This document shows, one piece after another, positions 33,272-45,360 of a stretch of DNA of 64,000 bases. Made by a program: the position numbers and the translations under genes. Numbering within the stretch: the first letter of the stretch is position 1; every line of letters begins with the position of its first letter. Where the stretch lies: contig NC_092859.1 of NCBI RefSeq assembly GCF_032062135.1, forward strand, positions 51,895,193 through 51,959,192, given 5' to 3'. The notes beneath the pieces were generated by a model. That model was not told the origin of the DNA, made no database searches, and saw only the letters and a program-made list of their open reading frames with translations. The stretch is from Pyxicephalus adspersus. Lineage: Eukaryota; Chordata; Amphibia; Anura; Pyxicephalidae.

Positions 33272-33589
33272 ATCAGAAAAAGGGATAGGACACAAATCAG
33301 GGTAGCAGGGTAGCTTGTGCAAAGTCACAGCATCAGCCATCATTATTGCTGAGGATAAAATAGTCTCTGCCCCTTTAGGAAGTTCCTTTTCTCTGGTCTT
33401 TGTCTTTAAAGTGCTGCATTCTCTATTGGACAGAGAGTGAGTGCTACGCTTGGAAGCTTGACAGGGCGCATAGGACCGGGATACGGCGGGATGGTTTAGT
33501 GGAGACCCCCACGGGAACCGACAGGTATTGTGGCAGATATGTTCATTAAGGGAAAGTGGTGGTCTTGGTGTTCCCAAATTTCTCCCAAA

Positions 33590-34975
33590 GTATTATTATG
33601 CAGCACATTTGGGTCAATTATCCTTGTGGGCTACCTTGAGGTAGTTTAACAGATGGATGAAGTATGGCTGGCCTCTATTCATCTCAACTCAAAAACATGG
33701 AGCTCCTGATGCTTTGCTGCTGGCTCCTATGCAATTTACTAAACATATATGGCAGCAATGTAATTGCTAGACATATGACTCATTATTAAGACATATGTTA
33801 GACATATGTTTCATTATTAACCTCCAGGTTCCCTCTAACTTCTTTAAAGCTCCCATAATTACACATTTGAGAGATGCCACATAGAATTCCACGTAGCTTT
33901 TTTGTTTTTGTCAAATCATTCATTTTAGAATTCAATGTCTGCTCTACTTTTCTGAAATGTAGAGCAACTTCGAATTACCCACTAAAGCCTTATATAGCTA
34001 TCTATAGATATTTTGTTGAGAATCATACCTCTCAGGTGCCTGTTCACTCATATGTATGTAAGTGGATCACAATTCTGGACAGAATGATTCCACTTGAGCT
34101 ATTGAAGGTGAATTGGAGACAGGCTCATAAGAGTTCCTTATGCACCCTATTACTGTGAAAAATATTTAAAAAATAATGAAGCATTGGTGTTATACTTTGG
34201 AGAAAGTGCATGCCGTTTATCCACATTATGTGGTCCTGCCCCAGTCATGCGCCCTTTCGGGGTGAGGTGAATCAGCTGTTGTACTGGTTGGCTGATACCT
34301 TCATTCAGGAAATTTGGTAACTCACCTTCTGAGCCTGCCCATCAGAGACATTTCAAACGTGCTGGGTAAGCTAATAACTAATGTATTGACTGCATCATGT
34401 TGCATAATTACACTGGAAAGGAAATAACTGCTGCCCTCTGACCATCCTTGACCTTTATTGCCACATAGAGAATGTTACATCAATAGAACTCCTAACAGCT
34501 AGAATAAATGACAACGTGCAAAAACACCAAAAGGTTTGGTCTCCTTAGTATCAATATTTACTTTAGTCCTCGCCCTTTGAACTAACATGGCTTTAATTAG
34601 GGTATTACCTTTTGGGTAATATTCGGTGGGCAATCGATTAATGAACAAGGCTAGGAACCCCACTTTTGTTCATGTATTTTATTTCTCCTTATTCCTCTTT
34701 TTTCTTTGAGGCTTGGCAGTAACAAATTGTGACAGTAACACCTTGGTTTACTATACATTTTGCATTAATATTTTACTTGACATTCAATGTTCATTCTCCT
34801 TCTTGGTTTTTCATGGAGATGTTTTGTATTATTTTATACCTGTATCGAGTTATTACTTTTTGTAATTTTTGTTTTCCCTTTGATTGTTTTTGTATCCTGT
34901 ATCCTCTTGATCCCTTGTGATCCCTTTCATCAGTGAAGCTGGGTTTGTTTGAAGGCACATATTGTTTTTATTTTA
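33590..34975 (+). mobile_element. L1-type LINE, ORF2 C-terminus and 3' end
   Basis: Near 34200-34310 the + strand reads MPFIHIMWSCPSHAPF, then GEVNQLLYWLADT, which is the cysteine-containing C-terminal domain of L1 ORF2. Continuation pieces (LTARINDNVQKHQKVW) are near 34500. AT-rich 3' UTR runs to about 34975. It may be the downstream half of the copy at 30590-32090. Confidence 0.7.
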
Positions 34976-36062
34976 AAACATCAATGTAAAATGTAAAATT
35001 TCCATGAAATTTTTCTGAAAACTACAGTGTTAAACATTACCACTATAAGTAATGTGCTTTCTATGTCTACACTCAATTCAAAGAACATGGTCTGCTACAT
35101 ACGATTAAGTTACTTAGAAAATAATTTAAAAAACAGAGCGGTCAAAACCCTGCAGAAATAAATTTGATAGCACTAGGTTATGTCACATAGTCATATATAT
35201 ATATATATTTGTATTATAACCTTTACCAGGAACACAACATTGTGAAAACTTCACTCATATAGTTTGTTGTTGCATATGCATGAGCATGCCGGACATCACA
35301 TCAAAACATCAATATATGGATCTCCCTTTGTTCTCATATCAGCTTTTTGTTCAAGATTCTCCAAGATAAATATGGTACTAGAGGTACTAGGCTAAAATAT
35401 AATGTATATATTAGATCCTATTATAATTATTTTTTAGGTCTATTTATTGTTGTGACCCAACAATACCAATATGCAATTACCAGAGTAAAATGTGCCAAAG
35501 AGCCAAATACATTTCTTCAACATCCATCTGTATATTACCAGTACTCTACCACCACCCATATTTGTCCAGCTTTCAACCCTCCAGCTATTCTTTTGGTTTG
35601 TTAGTAGTGGGCACAGTGTTGTTTTTATCCCAATTGTAGCCCTTTATAGTGTCCTGCTAATCAGGGAATCCTCCCACACATGTGGCTTTTCAAAGATCCA
35701 GTTTCCGGTAATTATATCTTTTCCTGTTTGCAATAGCATAATTTCCTGTCCGTAGACATTATGACCATTATATCGCACCATATGATCCAAAGCTAACATA
35801 GTATTATGCTGGAGTTGTCAATAAAAAAGAGAGCAATCCAAATACAGGACCGTAAAACAATATTTTATATATGTGATGTCATATAAGTGCATACAACATC
35901 ATCTCATGTGCTATACACATCTTACAACAAAAATTATATATATACGCAGTGGATTCTTAATGTATCAACATAGATTAAACATCTTACAATAAATACATAT
36001 ATCATTTGATCCATGAACAAAATCAGATATATATGATTCAATTTCATTTTTAAATGCATATT
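34976..36062. other. intronic stretch, nothing recognised
   Basis: AT-rich sequence with a short (AT)n run at about 35192-35208. Open frames of 85 and 87 codons at 35347-35755 show no recognisable motif. Confidence 0.35.
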
Positions 36063-36070
36063 GTTGTATA

Positions 36071-36253
36071 CAATGCTTTTTTTGTTAGAAAAAAGGTGCC
36101 GGAACTCACCAGACCTTTCCCCCAGAGAGCACATCCTACAGAAAAGAGAGTAGGTAAAGCTTTTATGGGGGCTTTAAAATTGTAATTCTCTTTTGGAAAA
36201 CCTGTCAAAAAAGGTGCCCGAACTCAGTAAATTAAATTATAAAAAAAGCCGTG
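36071..36253. mobile_element. short hAT MITE with perfect 8-bp TSD
   Basis: The ends CAATGCTTTTTTT and AAAAAAAGCCGTG are inverted repeats with two mismatches. GTTGTATA flanks both sides (36063-36070 and 36254-36261), matching the hAT target duplication. An inner repeat AAAAAAGGTGCCxGAACTCA occurs near both ends in the same direction. Confidence 0.88.
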
Positions 36254-36261
36254 GTTGTATA

Positions 36262-37185
36262 TATCCTATAAGTCAAAACACTTTGAAAATCTGTGTGTTC
36301 ATTTAGACCTGGGAATACAGTAGCTTTTAATTGGTTGTTGCTTTCCTATTGTGAGCATCCTGAGCTTTAAAACATCAGAAATAACCTATATCATTCAAAC
36401 AAGGCCTTGCAGGGCTTCTCTCCTTTTTTTTCAATACTGAGTCTGATTCAGATGCCTGGTGGTAAGAGAAAAGTGAGTATGACAGTATTGTACTTTTGGG
36501 TTCAGTTTCAGCTACTGGTCTCAGGCCCAGCTAGTCAGAAAAAAAGGAGCCGGATGTAAGTGTAGTGAACTAGCATGGGAATAGTGTGCTAAAAAGGTTA
36601 GGATAAAATAGCAAGGAAGCCATTTGGAAGGCAAGGCCAGGCTGGCCAGAAAGGAAGCCAGATAAAAAAGAAGGTTAAGGCTCCATGTGTACCTGTCTGT
36701 ATTCCTAGCAAGCCAGGTCTGCTGTACAGACAGGTATACATGGAGCCTGAGGCCATGCCCACGCTTGCACCCAGTTTCCTTGCTGGATAACCATGGGCAA
36801 GTGCAAGTTGAGGCCTAACTAGTTGAGCATGCTCAGAATTTAGAGCTAAAAATATATTTATTGGGTTAACAGTATGTTAATAACTGTCATTGACATTGTG
36901 AAAAAAAATCAGGATGCATGAACAACATAATTTACATACAAAATACATGGTGAATTGCCAGAGATACATTTCTTTATCTGAGCAGCAGGCACAACACCAA
37001 CCATTTAGAAACTGTGTTGGTCTGTCTTAGTTCATTTTCCTGAGCAGCCAGGAATAATGTCCAAACAAGGATATTGTTTTATAGGAGAGTGACAAAAGTG
37101 GTAAAATAAGACTGCTATAAATATCCCATGCTGTTTAACTTCTGATAAATAATAAGAATGCAAAGAAGACGTTCAGTCTGTTCTG
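36262..37185. other. unclassified stretch with a strong hairpin
   Basis: A near-perfect inverted repeat pairs 36679-36701 (GGCTCCATGTGTACCTGTCT plus GTA) with 36725-36747 (TACAGACAGGTATACATGGA plus GCC), with one mismatch and a 23-bp loop. The flanks are purine-rich. No coding similarity. Confidence 0.5.
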
Positions 37186-38084
37186 TTGTATGTGCATCTA
37201 TTCAGTATCTTGAACCATTATTCTGTATGCATAGAAATCCATGGCTGAAACTTTTTTGCTGGATGTTTCACCTGTTTTTGGGTTAACCTGCCTCAGATTA
37301 AAATGATATACATCTTCACCTTGGGGGAATATCACTGGGTACTGTAGAGCATCATAAGATCAATGTGTTTCTGAAATGCGCTGCAATGAATTGCCGCATC
37401 GTTAAATTACGATATCCTGTTGCTCAAACTCATCATGTGATGTGATCACCGCAACTTCATCTGCAGCCCGTGTTCGCCTGCTGGTCTTCGGTCTGCTCTT
37501 ATGACTACTTTATATTCATCCATTGGCATATGTTCCAATGCTCTTTTAAATGTTTTAATAAGAACATCGTGCTCATGAAACATCCTTTGTAACTTTAGGA
37601 CAATCTGAAATTTTGTTCTTGAGATAAAGGTGCACCTCTGGTCAGTTTCTATTTGTTTGTTTTTAATAAAATATAGTTGTAGAAATTTTGGTGGTTGATC
37701 TGGCAGCGGAGATAACGATCCCGCTTTATGGTAAATTTGCCCTTGAACCGTGAATGTGGATGGAAATCCAGGCTGTTGAACAACTGATGTGGCGCCGAAT
37801 GATGCCATTTGGAAACATGAGTTCTGATGTTATAAAGTAAATGCTGTGACTGATGTATTTGCTTATGTGTAATTCTAAAGTTCTTGTGGTGGTGTTTCCA
37901 GTTTCTCGTTTTTGCAGCTAATACCAGGAGACTCAGATTTAAACTTCTTGGCTTGACAGTACCTACAAACCATTTCCATTTTTACGATGGTAACACGTGC
38001 ATGCGGCGAGTAGTCTTTATGTGGATCATAGTGGAATCCTTCCAGTGCTAAGCTAAAATGTTGTGCAGTCCATGATTATCTGGT

Positions 38085-38440
38085 ACCTTCTCTCATTTCG
38101 TGTACTCGGGTCTCACGCTGTTGTATTGTCTCTGAAGCTCTATATGTAGTATCTCTTTATCTCATGTCCTGTACATGGGTCCTACACTGTTGTAGTGTCT
38201 CTGAAGCTCTAGATGTAGTAGCTCTATCTTTCATTTCCCGTAGTCGGCACTCATGCAGTTGTACTGTCTCTGAAGCTCCAGATGTAGTAGCTCTTTCTCT
38301 CATTTTCTGTACTCGGATGTCATGCTGTTGTACGGTCTATGAAGCTCTAGATGTAGTAGCTCTATCTCTGTTATCCTGTAGTCGGGTCTCGTGCAGTTGT
38401 ACTGTCTCTGAAGCTCTAGATGTAGTAGCTCGCTCACGCA
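38085..38440 (-). repeat. Helitron 69-bp (23-residue) coding repeats
   Basis: GATGTAGTA-type anchors recur exactly every 69 bp at 38143, 38212, 38281, 38350 and 38419. On the minus strand each unit encodes a 23-residue repeat of the form RATTSRASETVQxxExRxxD. Helitron proteins of animals often carry Arg/Glu-rich repeats of this kind before the Rep domain. The repeats keep frame despite stops elsewhere. Confidence 0.85.
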
Positions 38441-38639
38441 GCGTTGGTAAATCTTTTATTTCTGTCCTTGGGATTTTCTTGTCTACAGTGTTGTTTCATT
38501 TTTTTTGCCTTTGATTGTACTTGGCCAATTGCCTTACATTTTCTGGAAGGCATTATTACAGGCCAGAAATTTGTAAAAGAGTCCAAAAAAAGTATGTAAG
38601 CAAAAGGCACACTGTCACTGTGCAATACATACTTGCAAA

Positions 38640-39445
38640 TATACCTCTGACATATACCACACCTATGTACAAAGATCAGCGGTGCACTCACATGAGTCTG
38701 AGTCATATGTCTAGCAAGTTTGGTTGAACTGTCTCCATGAGTTTCTGAGTGATGGTGGAACATAGCAAGTTTGGTTAAAATGTCTCTGTGTGTTTCCTAG
38801 TGATGACATACACACATCTATATATATAACACATATATACAAACATACATCCAAGTATACCACTGACATATACCACAGCGATGTACAAAGATCAGCGGTG
38901 CACTCACATGAGTCTGAGTCATATGTCTAGCAAGTTTGATTTAAATGACTCGATACGTTTCCGAGTGATGGTGGAACACAAGTTTGGTTGAAATGTCTCC
39001 TTGTGATCACCAAATATAGCTCTGATATACAGCACAGCGCTGCACAAAGATCAGCGGTGCACTTACATGAGTCTGAATCAAATGTCTAGCAAGTTTGGTT
39101 GAAATGTGTTGATGTGTTTCCTAATGATGACATACACACATACATAGATACATCCAAATATAGCTCTGACATATAGCACAGCACTGTACAGAGATGACTG
39201 GTGCACTCACATGAGTCTTAGTCATATGTATGGCAAGTTTGGTTGAAACGTGTTGATGTGTTTCCTAATGATGACATACACACATACATACATACATCCA
39301 CATATAGCTCTGACATATAGCACAGCACTGTACAAAGATGACTGGTGCACTCACATGAGTCTTAGTCATATGTATGGCAAGTTTGGTTGAAGTGTCTCTA
39401 TGCGTTTTGGATGGTGGAACAAACACACATACACACATACATCCA
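38640..39445. repeat. tandem array, 144- to 216-bp unit, five copies
   Basis: An anchor AAAGATxxxxGGTGCACTCACATGAGTCTxAGTCATATGTxTxGCAAGTTTGG-like block begins at about 38671, 38887, 39046, 39190 and 39334. The last two units are 144 bp. Units also hold ACATACATCCAxxTATAGCTCTGACATATA, including short (ACAT)n runs. The array lies just upstream of the Helitron ORF and is inferred to be part of its 5' end. The irregular unit length and lack of unique spacers exclude a CRISPR array. Confidence 0.8.
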
Positions 39446-39463
39446 GTTTTATATAGATAGATA

Positions 39464-39951
39464 ATTGTTTATTACCTAATGAAGCATAGGAAAATGTTTT
39501 AAACTCTTGAACATAGGCAACTCAATCTCCCTAGTGGGGTAAACTCCAGGAATACAGTGCAAAGACAATAGAAAAGGGTAACAGTGTAGGTTTACCTTCT
39601 AGCATACAGTGAAAATAATATTCAGAGTCCACGGTGCTGAGTCCCAATGTATTGGGAGTATTACACACATAATAGGAAGTTGAAATCCTCAATAAAGACA
39701 GTTGGCCTGATTTATTACGTATTAAGCTTTACTTTCTACAGTGAAGCTGGGTGATCCAGCAAAAAGACCTGTGCCAACAAATGCCTGCCTAAAATAGGTG
39801 GGTGTCCCATTGTAGACAATAGGTGCCACAAAACAAAACACAGTTTTTTTAAGGCAACTCACATAGCTGTACATACTTTAGTATTCACAAATGCTCAAGT
39901 CTATTTCTGTTTAAACTGGATGTAAATTAAGAAATAATGTTTTCCTTCTAG
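39464..39951. other. end of HBEGF intron 3, nothing recognised
   Basis: AT-rich sequence without coding similarity or element ends leads into the polypyrimidine tract of the exon 4 acceptor. Confidence 0.4.
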
Positions 39952-40107
39952 GTGTCAAGCAGGATATCATGGGGAGAGATGCCATGCACTTACTCTTCCT
40001 TCAGGAAACCCTTCAAATGCTTATGATCACACGACTGTCTTGGCAGTGGTTGCTGTTGGACTGTCATCATTCTGCTTAATTGTTATATCATCTCTATTAA
40101 TAATAAG
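39952..40107 (+). CDS. HBEGF: HBEGF exon 4: EGF C-terminus, cleavage stalk, transmembrane helix
   Basis: The 156-bp exon has a TTCCTTCTAG acceptor at 39942-39951 and a GTATGT donor at 40108. Its first base completes the split Val codon and it ends with AG of a split Arg codon. It encodes CQAGYHGERC, which supplies the last two EGF cysteines, then a stalk with LTLP and YDHTT, and a hydrophobic segment of about 23 residues (LAVVAVGLSSFCLIVISSLL) as the transmembrane helix. In human HB-EGF, shedding occurs in the equivalent stalk; the Leu-Pro pair is kept here. Human H135 and P136 correspond to Gln and Ala, and Glu141 is kept. The donor and acceptor pair perfectly with the neighbouring exons. 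Confidence 0.96.
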
Positions 40108-42475
40108 GTATGTTAACCTTTGAGCAATTTAAGTGTTTGGAATATATTAATTGCATGACTATTTTATAAAAAAATTATTTATTGCAAATGTGCCACAAAC
40201 TTGAAAGTAGGTTTGTTTTAAAGCAATAATTTCTTCCACTGCAAAAAAAAAACACTTTTAAATTTCTATATTATAAATAAAAATTTTTGGTAAATAAAAA
40301 GTGTAAATTAGGAATAGCATTTCATATGCTCCTGTACTCAAGGACTTGCTGGTTTGTCTGTCAATGGCAAACACTTTCTTTCCATTGTTAAGTTAGAGAC
40401 ATTGTTAAGTCAGTGAGATAAAACAGTAGGTTCAAGTGTCACAGAATTCTAGGTGCAAAACACAAGAACCTAAGGAAATGGTACCACCTAGAGATTAAAC
40501 TACACAAAACCAGATAAAATGAGTAGGAGTAATTTTTTTTCAGCTCTGTCTCATAGTGAGGAGTCTACATGAAGGAAAGTTCCTGCTGCCAGGCTGAAAC
40601 AGCTGCAGGGGAAGCGGGATACTACCTTACCCTATTCTTGACAGGATTGGTATGGAGAGATCCGAAACGCTTGGAGCATTCAACAACTCCCCCACTCGGG
40701 TTTATGATGGGCATGTTTAATGGCATGCAGATCAGATGGGGAATGAAGTATAAATGAGTGTTGGACCATGAGATGAAATGGATAGTTCCACAGCTAAGAT
40801 ATTATTTCTCCTGTATTGTGTTGAGTCTTTTTATATTCTGTTATTAATGCTTTTCTATACTGTAATTCTTTGTATAAATAATATAGGTCTCAATTAATCT
40901 GTGACAGGCGTTGAATGAAAATTGAGACTAAACAATGTTTGGAGAGTCATTATTATGTTTTATATGTTTGGAATAAATTTTGTAATTTTTTATACATGGT
41001 TTAATTGGTATGTATCTGCTTTAAAGTACCCTTGGTATGTTTGATATATTCATATTTCTCACTTATTTTATTTGGTTATATGTTCTATTGTTTTGGCTGG
41101 TCTGCTTACTGGCTTCTATAAAAGTCACCAGTAATTGTTCTGGGCCCTTGGGGCCCTGCCCTGGATTTTCTGTGTATGGGTAAAGAATGTTTGGATTACT
41201 CCCAAACCTGGATCTGCTTCTCTTGTATTAGCATGGCTGCATGTATCACGTAGGTGATTCAGTTTTCAAGTGCCCCTCACTTTTGAATGCTTTGCACACT
41301 CTACATGGAACCTAAAAGACAGCTGTCTTCCTTTACATGAGTACTTTACAATGCACACATATGGGAGACACCCTCAAGACCTTTTTCTCTGGGTAAGGGA
41401 CCTCAGGGATACTATATGTTGTATACCCTTGACTGCTGTACTGTATATATTTTGTTTAACGTTTTTATTATGACCCACAGCCAGTCTAACCTGCAGCCAT
41501 ACACACTTGCTGCTTAGCATAGGGTATGCTAAATAGGCTTCTCGGTCTTAGGAAAATGTCTGACCTGGAATTGGGAATCCACCCTACCTTCCTTTTGCAG
41601 ATTCCCAGTAAAACCTGCCCCAGAACAAAAATTCTGAATAACCAGTAGAGAGGTTCCCTACAGACACAACATAGCTAGTTTTACCTTAGATGTGGTATCT
41701 GGGACATCTAGGTCCTACATAGCATCCATCCAGCACTGTGCCCAATAACACAGGTTACTTTTTTGTCGAAGTGTTACAATATATATTAATATTGTATAAT
41801 AATATTGTTATATTTTAACACAGTGACAAAAAAGGCACCTGCTTTACTAGGCAGTGTGCTGGATAGATGGATATATAAAATGTATTTCCTTGTATATATA
41901 TATAACAATTCTTGAGCTGCTTTACCTGCGGTGTCTTTTTATATTATTTAATATAAATTAATTATTTTATATTATGAATACTTTTCCTGTTCCCCTCTCT
42001 ATCTGTATTTTCCCCTCCATCCTTCTACCTTTCTCTTTCCATTTGCCTTTCCTTTTTTCCTCCCTCCTCTCTTCACTAAATCTTTTTTTCCCATCTCAAC
42101 CTCTTCCTACATAGACCCTCTCGTGTAACTCGGAAGACTACCCCCACAGTAACATAGAAGAACTGGGGCCTCAGCAGTGAGATTCCCACTTCTCTGTATT
42201 CTCCCTATATTGGTGGGAAAATTGGCTTGTTGACTTTTTAGTTATCCTAACAAGTTTATCTGCCTTATAAGAGGGGCCAAGTGTCAGGTGTTTCCTTGCT
42301 CATCTGAAATTGTTGGCCTGATGGAATATTTTAAAGTTAGTTTACTTCTCTGATGTTATTTCAGCCATACCCAATCTATTATCATTATATGCTACTACAT
42401 AATGTGTTTTGGCCTGGTATAGACCTGGTCAATGTGTAAGAAGTTAGGATTATTATTGAGGACAATATACAATAA
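40108..42475. other. HBEGF intron 4 start, mostly unclassified
   Basis: GATCCGAAACGCTTGGAGCATTC near 40660 has the GAAACGC core seen in Penelope-like termini, so part of 40430-41000 may be such an element. A pyrimidine-rich tract of about 130 bp runs from about 41980 to 42110. Nothing else was recognised. Confidence 0.3.
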
Positions 42476-42599
42476 AATAAGAATAAAAATTCAATAATAA
42501 TAATTTCTTCTGTAAGTTCTAAAGGCAGTCGCCAGCGAAAGAAAAAATATTGTTTACAGAATCATATATGTGGGAAAAGAGATACTTAACAAAAATGTA

Positions 42600-43250
42600 T
42601 AAGTACAACACGTACAACAAATAAAAACATTTCTATAAGCAAGAATTTTCAATGTTCACCGTATACCTGCATCTTGGGATCGGGCAACTTTTCTCAATAT
42701 GTCCTTCCCTGCTGCAATTTCAGCATTTTAAAGTAAGCTCTCGACTTGGCTGTAGAGCCTCTAGTTCATACAAAGGAACCTTACAGTCAATTTGTGCCTT
42801 CAAGCTGATTGATAGACTTGTTTCCTTCCTATATAATAGTCGTGCAACAAATGTAAATTTGTACCATTGACAAAACCACAGGAAAAATGAGTAATACCCT
42901 CACTGCATGAATCAAATATTCAAAATACCATTAGCCTTACTGGAATGTCCAAATATAACCTCCCACCAGTAGCCTTCAACGCGTTGTTCTAATTGGTGTT
43001 CCACCTGTGTAATTTCCTTTGATTATGGTATATTACTAAGGTAGTATTGGCTCCCTCTTGCTGTAGCTTTCTCAGGATATCCTATTCTGTCAACCACTCC
43101 TGCAACTTCCTCCCCATACCCAGGTCCAGGAATCTCAGATCAACAGGACTGATATAGTTGACATCAAGTAAGATATTGGTAATGGATGGGACCACATGAT
43201 GATATGATATGGTATGTCTTTTATGATTGTTTCACACTTTAGTAGTACTT
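42600..43250 (-). pseudogene. retroelement gag relic with CCHC zinc knuckle
   Basis: The minus strand at about 42730-42690 encodes KC-stop-NCSREGHIEKSCP, which has exact C-x2-C-x4-H-x4-C spacing with a stop codon inside the first pair. Upstream in the same direction are segments such as DCKVPLYELEALQPSRELTL. Such a knuckle is typical of gag nucleocapsid of LTR retrotransposons. Cellular zinc-knuckle proteins are less likely given the stop and the repeat-rich setting. The family is undetermined. Confidence 0.45.
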
Positions 43251-43259
43251 GATTTATTT

Positions 43260-44800
43260 GCATTGATGATCTCCATCATATGCTTTATTTAGCACAAGCA
43301 GCTTTCACCACAGCTCAAGCTCAACCACTAGGGAAATAAACATATCCCAGATAAAAACCCTATAGTCATAGTTGATCCAGAGGATCACCTTGTATACTAT
43401 GGAACATGGCATAATTGTATTTACATTTTTTTATCAACTAATCAATCACAGTTTAGGGATGGTACCACCACCCACTTCTAATTTGCTCTTGAACAGGATT
43501 CCTAACATGTTCTCAGTGTTCTCCCACCAAATCTTCCGCATATCAGGGTATACGGGGACAAACTCTTATTTCTCCCTTTGTCACTAACAATAGGTCTGAT
43601 TATATATATTGATTATTTGCTCTAAACTGACTGATATCTTTAAATAGTTTTGGAGGTATAGAGGGTCAATAATGTGCATCAATCTAATTACTATTCATTA
43701 TAACATTTTCTTGACCCTTTGATGGGCATAATCAATATTCATTTTAATTTATTTAAATTTATTTGGTATATAAGCACCCATTTAATATGTTCCTATCTAT
43801 CATCACATATAACTGCATATAAAGAAATAACTAAGGGGCTTTTTATGTCCTCCAGCATATGAATCAGACCTTCTCCTTCTCCCTAACGTATTGAATTGAA
43901 GTTCACATTGATTGGGTATAAGGTTTTATACTTGTGAACGAGTTTCCATCTGGAAAGTTGTTTGGGATTCCTTTGAAATCACTGCTTCACTGCAAGTGTC
44001 TGACAATCCACACTTACTGACTAAAGTACATCCAATTTCTCACTATGGCATGAGGTAATCACCAATAATTGCTTAGAACACCAATAATTGCTTAGAACCC
44101 AAAGAATTCTACGTAATTTTAAAGCTGCAATGTATAAATGTTTTCCTTATCATGCTGTCTGATTTCCAATTTTCTTACATCCCCTGTGGAAGTAATACTG
44201 TAAAACAGTAAATAAAGCAAATACATAAACCACCAGCAAGTCAACCTAGCTTAACGCTAATTTTAGCGTTTGAAAAGCTCCAGTTTATATACGTTATTAC
44301 ACAGGAATTGCCCATCATCCCAGAACATTTACAAGCTTCCTGTATCGGCCCGAACTATTCCCATGCAACAAAATCATGCTTAGAACACTCCAAGGCCATG
44401 TGTGAAGATAATAGGTATACAAGAACTTGCAATCCCTAGCAGAAAAACTATTGTCTAAAAATTAGGGAGGAATTCAAATATCACATAAACAAGATGGCAG
44501 CGGTTTTTAACAACATGGTGCCAATCAAGTCAATATTCGCTTACGATTACAACAGGCACTGTTGAATGGGAGCAGAGAAGCTATAAAGCCTATAAAGATT
44601 CAGCCAGGGACTAATCTGCTCCCAAAATCCCTTTCAGCTGTTTACAGCCTCAGAGTGTGTAGAGGATGCTGAGATAGTACATCTCAGTCTGCACAGCTAA
44701 AGGGATGCAAGAGATGCTCCTATTTCTTTTTTCTCCTTGCTGCTGCAAGTTACATAGCTAGACAAAATAGGTTGTGTGGGTACTGTGGTGGCGCACAACA
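43260..44800. other. unclassified intronic stretch
   Basis: A 16-bp perfect inverted pair at 44253-44270 (AACGCTAA/TTAGCGTT) and a direct repeat ACACCAATAATTGCTTAGAAC near 44062-44098 are the only structures noted. No coding match. Confidence 0.3.
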
Positions 44801-44814
44801 TGGAATTGCCAGCC

Positions 44815-45360
44815 CGATAAACATGAATGCTGCAGCCAGACTCATCCACCCTTTCCACCACTCTTTATCTGCTGCCTGTCTTTGCAATTCTCTACACTAG
44901 ATTCCTTTTCACCTCAGAATCACATGGATGCTACTGTGCTTTGCCTTAAAATATCTTCAAAACTCTTGTCCAACTTACCTTTCTGACCTGATAAAAAAAT
45001 ATATCCACACCCACTCTATTTGCTCCTCCAAAAACCTACTAATTACTTCCTCACTCATAACCTTGTCAAATGCATGGCTCAAAGACTTTTCTAGAGCTGC
45101 TACCTGTATCTGGAATGGTCTTCTACATCCTATTCGGCCTGTTCCTTCTTGCTATTTCTTCAACAGAGCATTCAAAACTCATCTTTTCAAACTTGCCTAC
45201 CTGTCTTCTTCTGTCTTTTAAAACCCTCCCTACTTCTCACCATTCCATATCCCCCCTCCTATTGTGTATTACTTCCCCCCTCCTCCTAGATTGTAATCTC
45301 TTCGGGGCAGGGTCCTCTTCTCCTCCGCTGTCACTGTCTGTATCTGTGAGTTGAACAAGG
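44815..45360 (+). mobile_element. L2-type LINE 3' end
   Basis: The + strand encodes MNAAARLIHPFHHS, CPTYLSDLIKKYI, LKDFSRAATCIWNGL and RAFKTHLFKLAY, the C-terminus of L2 ORF2. It is followed by the L2-type 3' UTR with AGATTGTAATCTCTTCGGGG at about 45288. The same kind of tail is carried by the SINE at 46952-47210. Confidence 0.85.

Larger units (their letters stand above)
37190..39463 (-). mobile_element. Helitron, 5' half, decayed
   Basis: On the minus strand the 5' end is near 39463 (TCTATCTATATAAAACTGGA), followed by a tandem array (38640-39440), an ORF start at 38553 (MPSRKCK), 23-residue repeats, and the N-terminal zinc-binding region. That region has a CRYCQAKKF box at about 37965-37940, and MASFGA and PPKFLQLYF in the open frame 37808-37446. 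The last recognised piece, PQGEDVYHFNLRQVNPKTGE then KKVSAMDFYAYRIMV at about 37325-37205, leads into the Rep domain. Rep and helicase domains are missing. Stops disrupt the frame. Confidence 0.85.

Noticed and set aside
38640..39445. Regular repeats that might suggest a CRISPR array
   Set aside because: Units of 144-216 bp are contiguous without unique spacers, the locus is a vertebrate intron, and they adjoin a Helitron.
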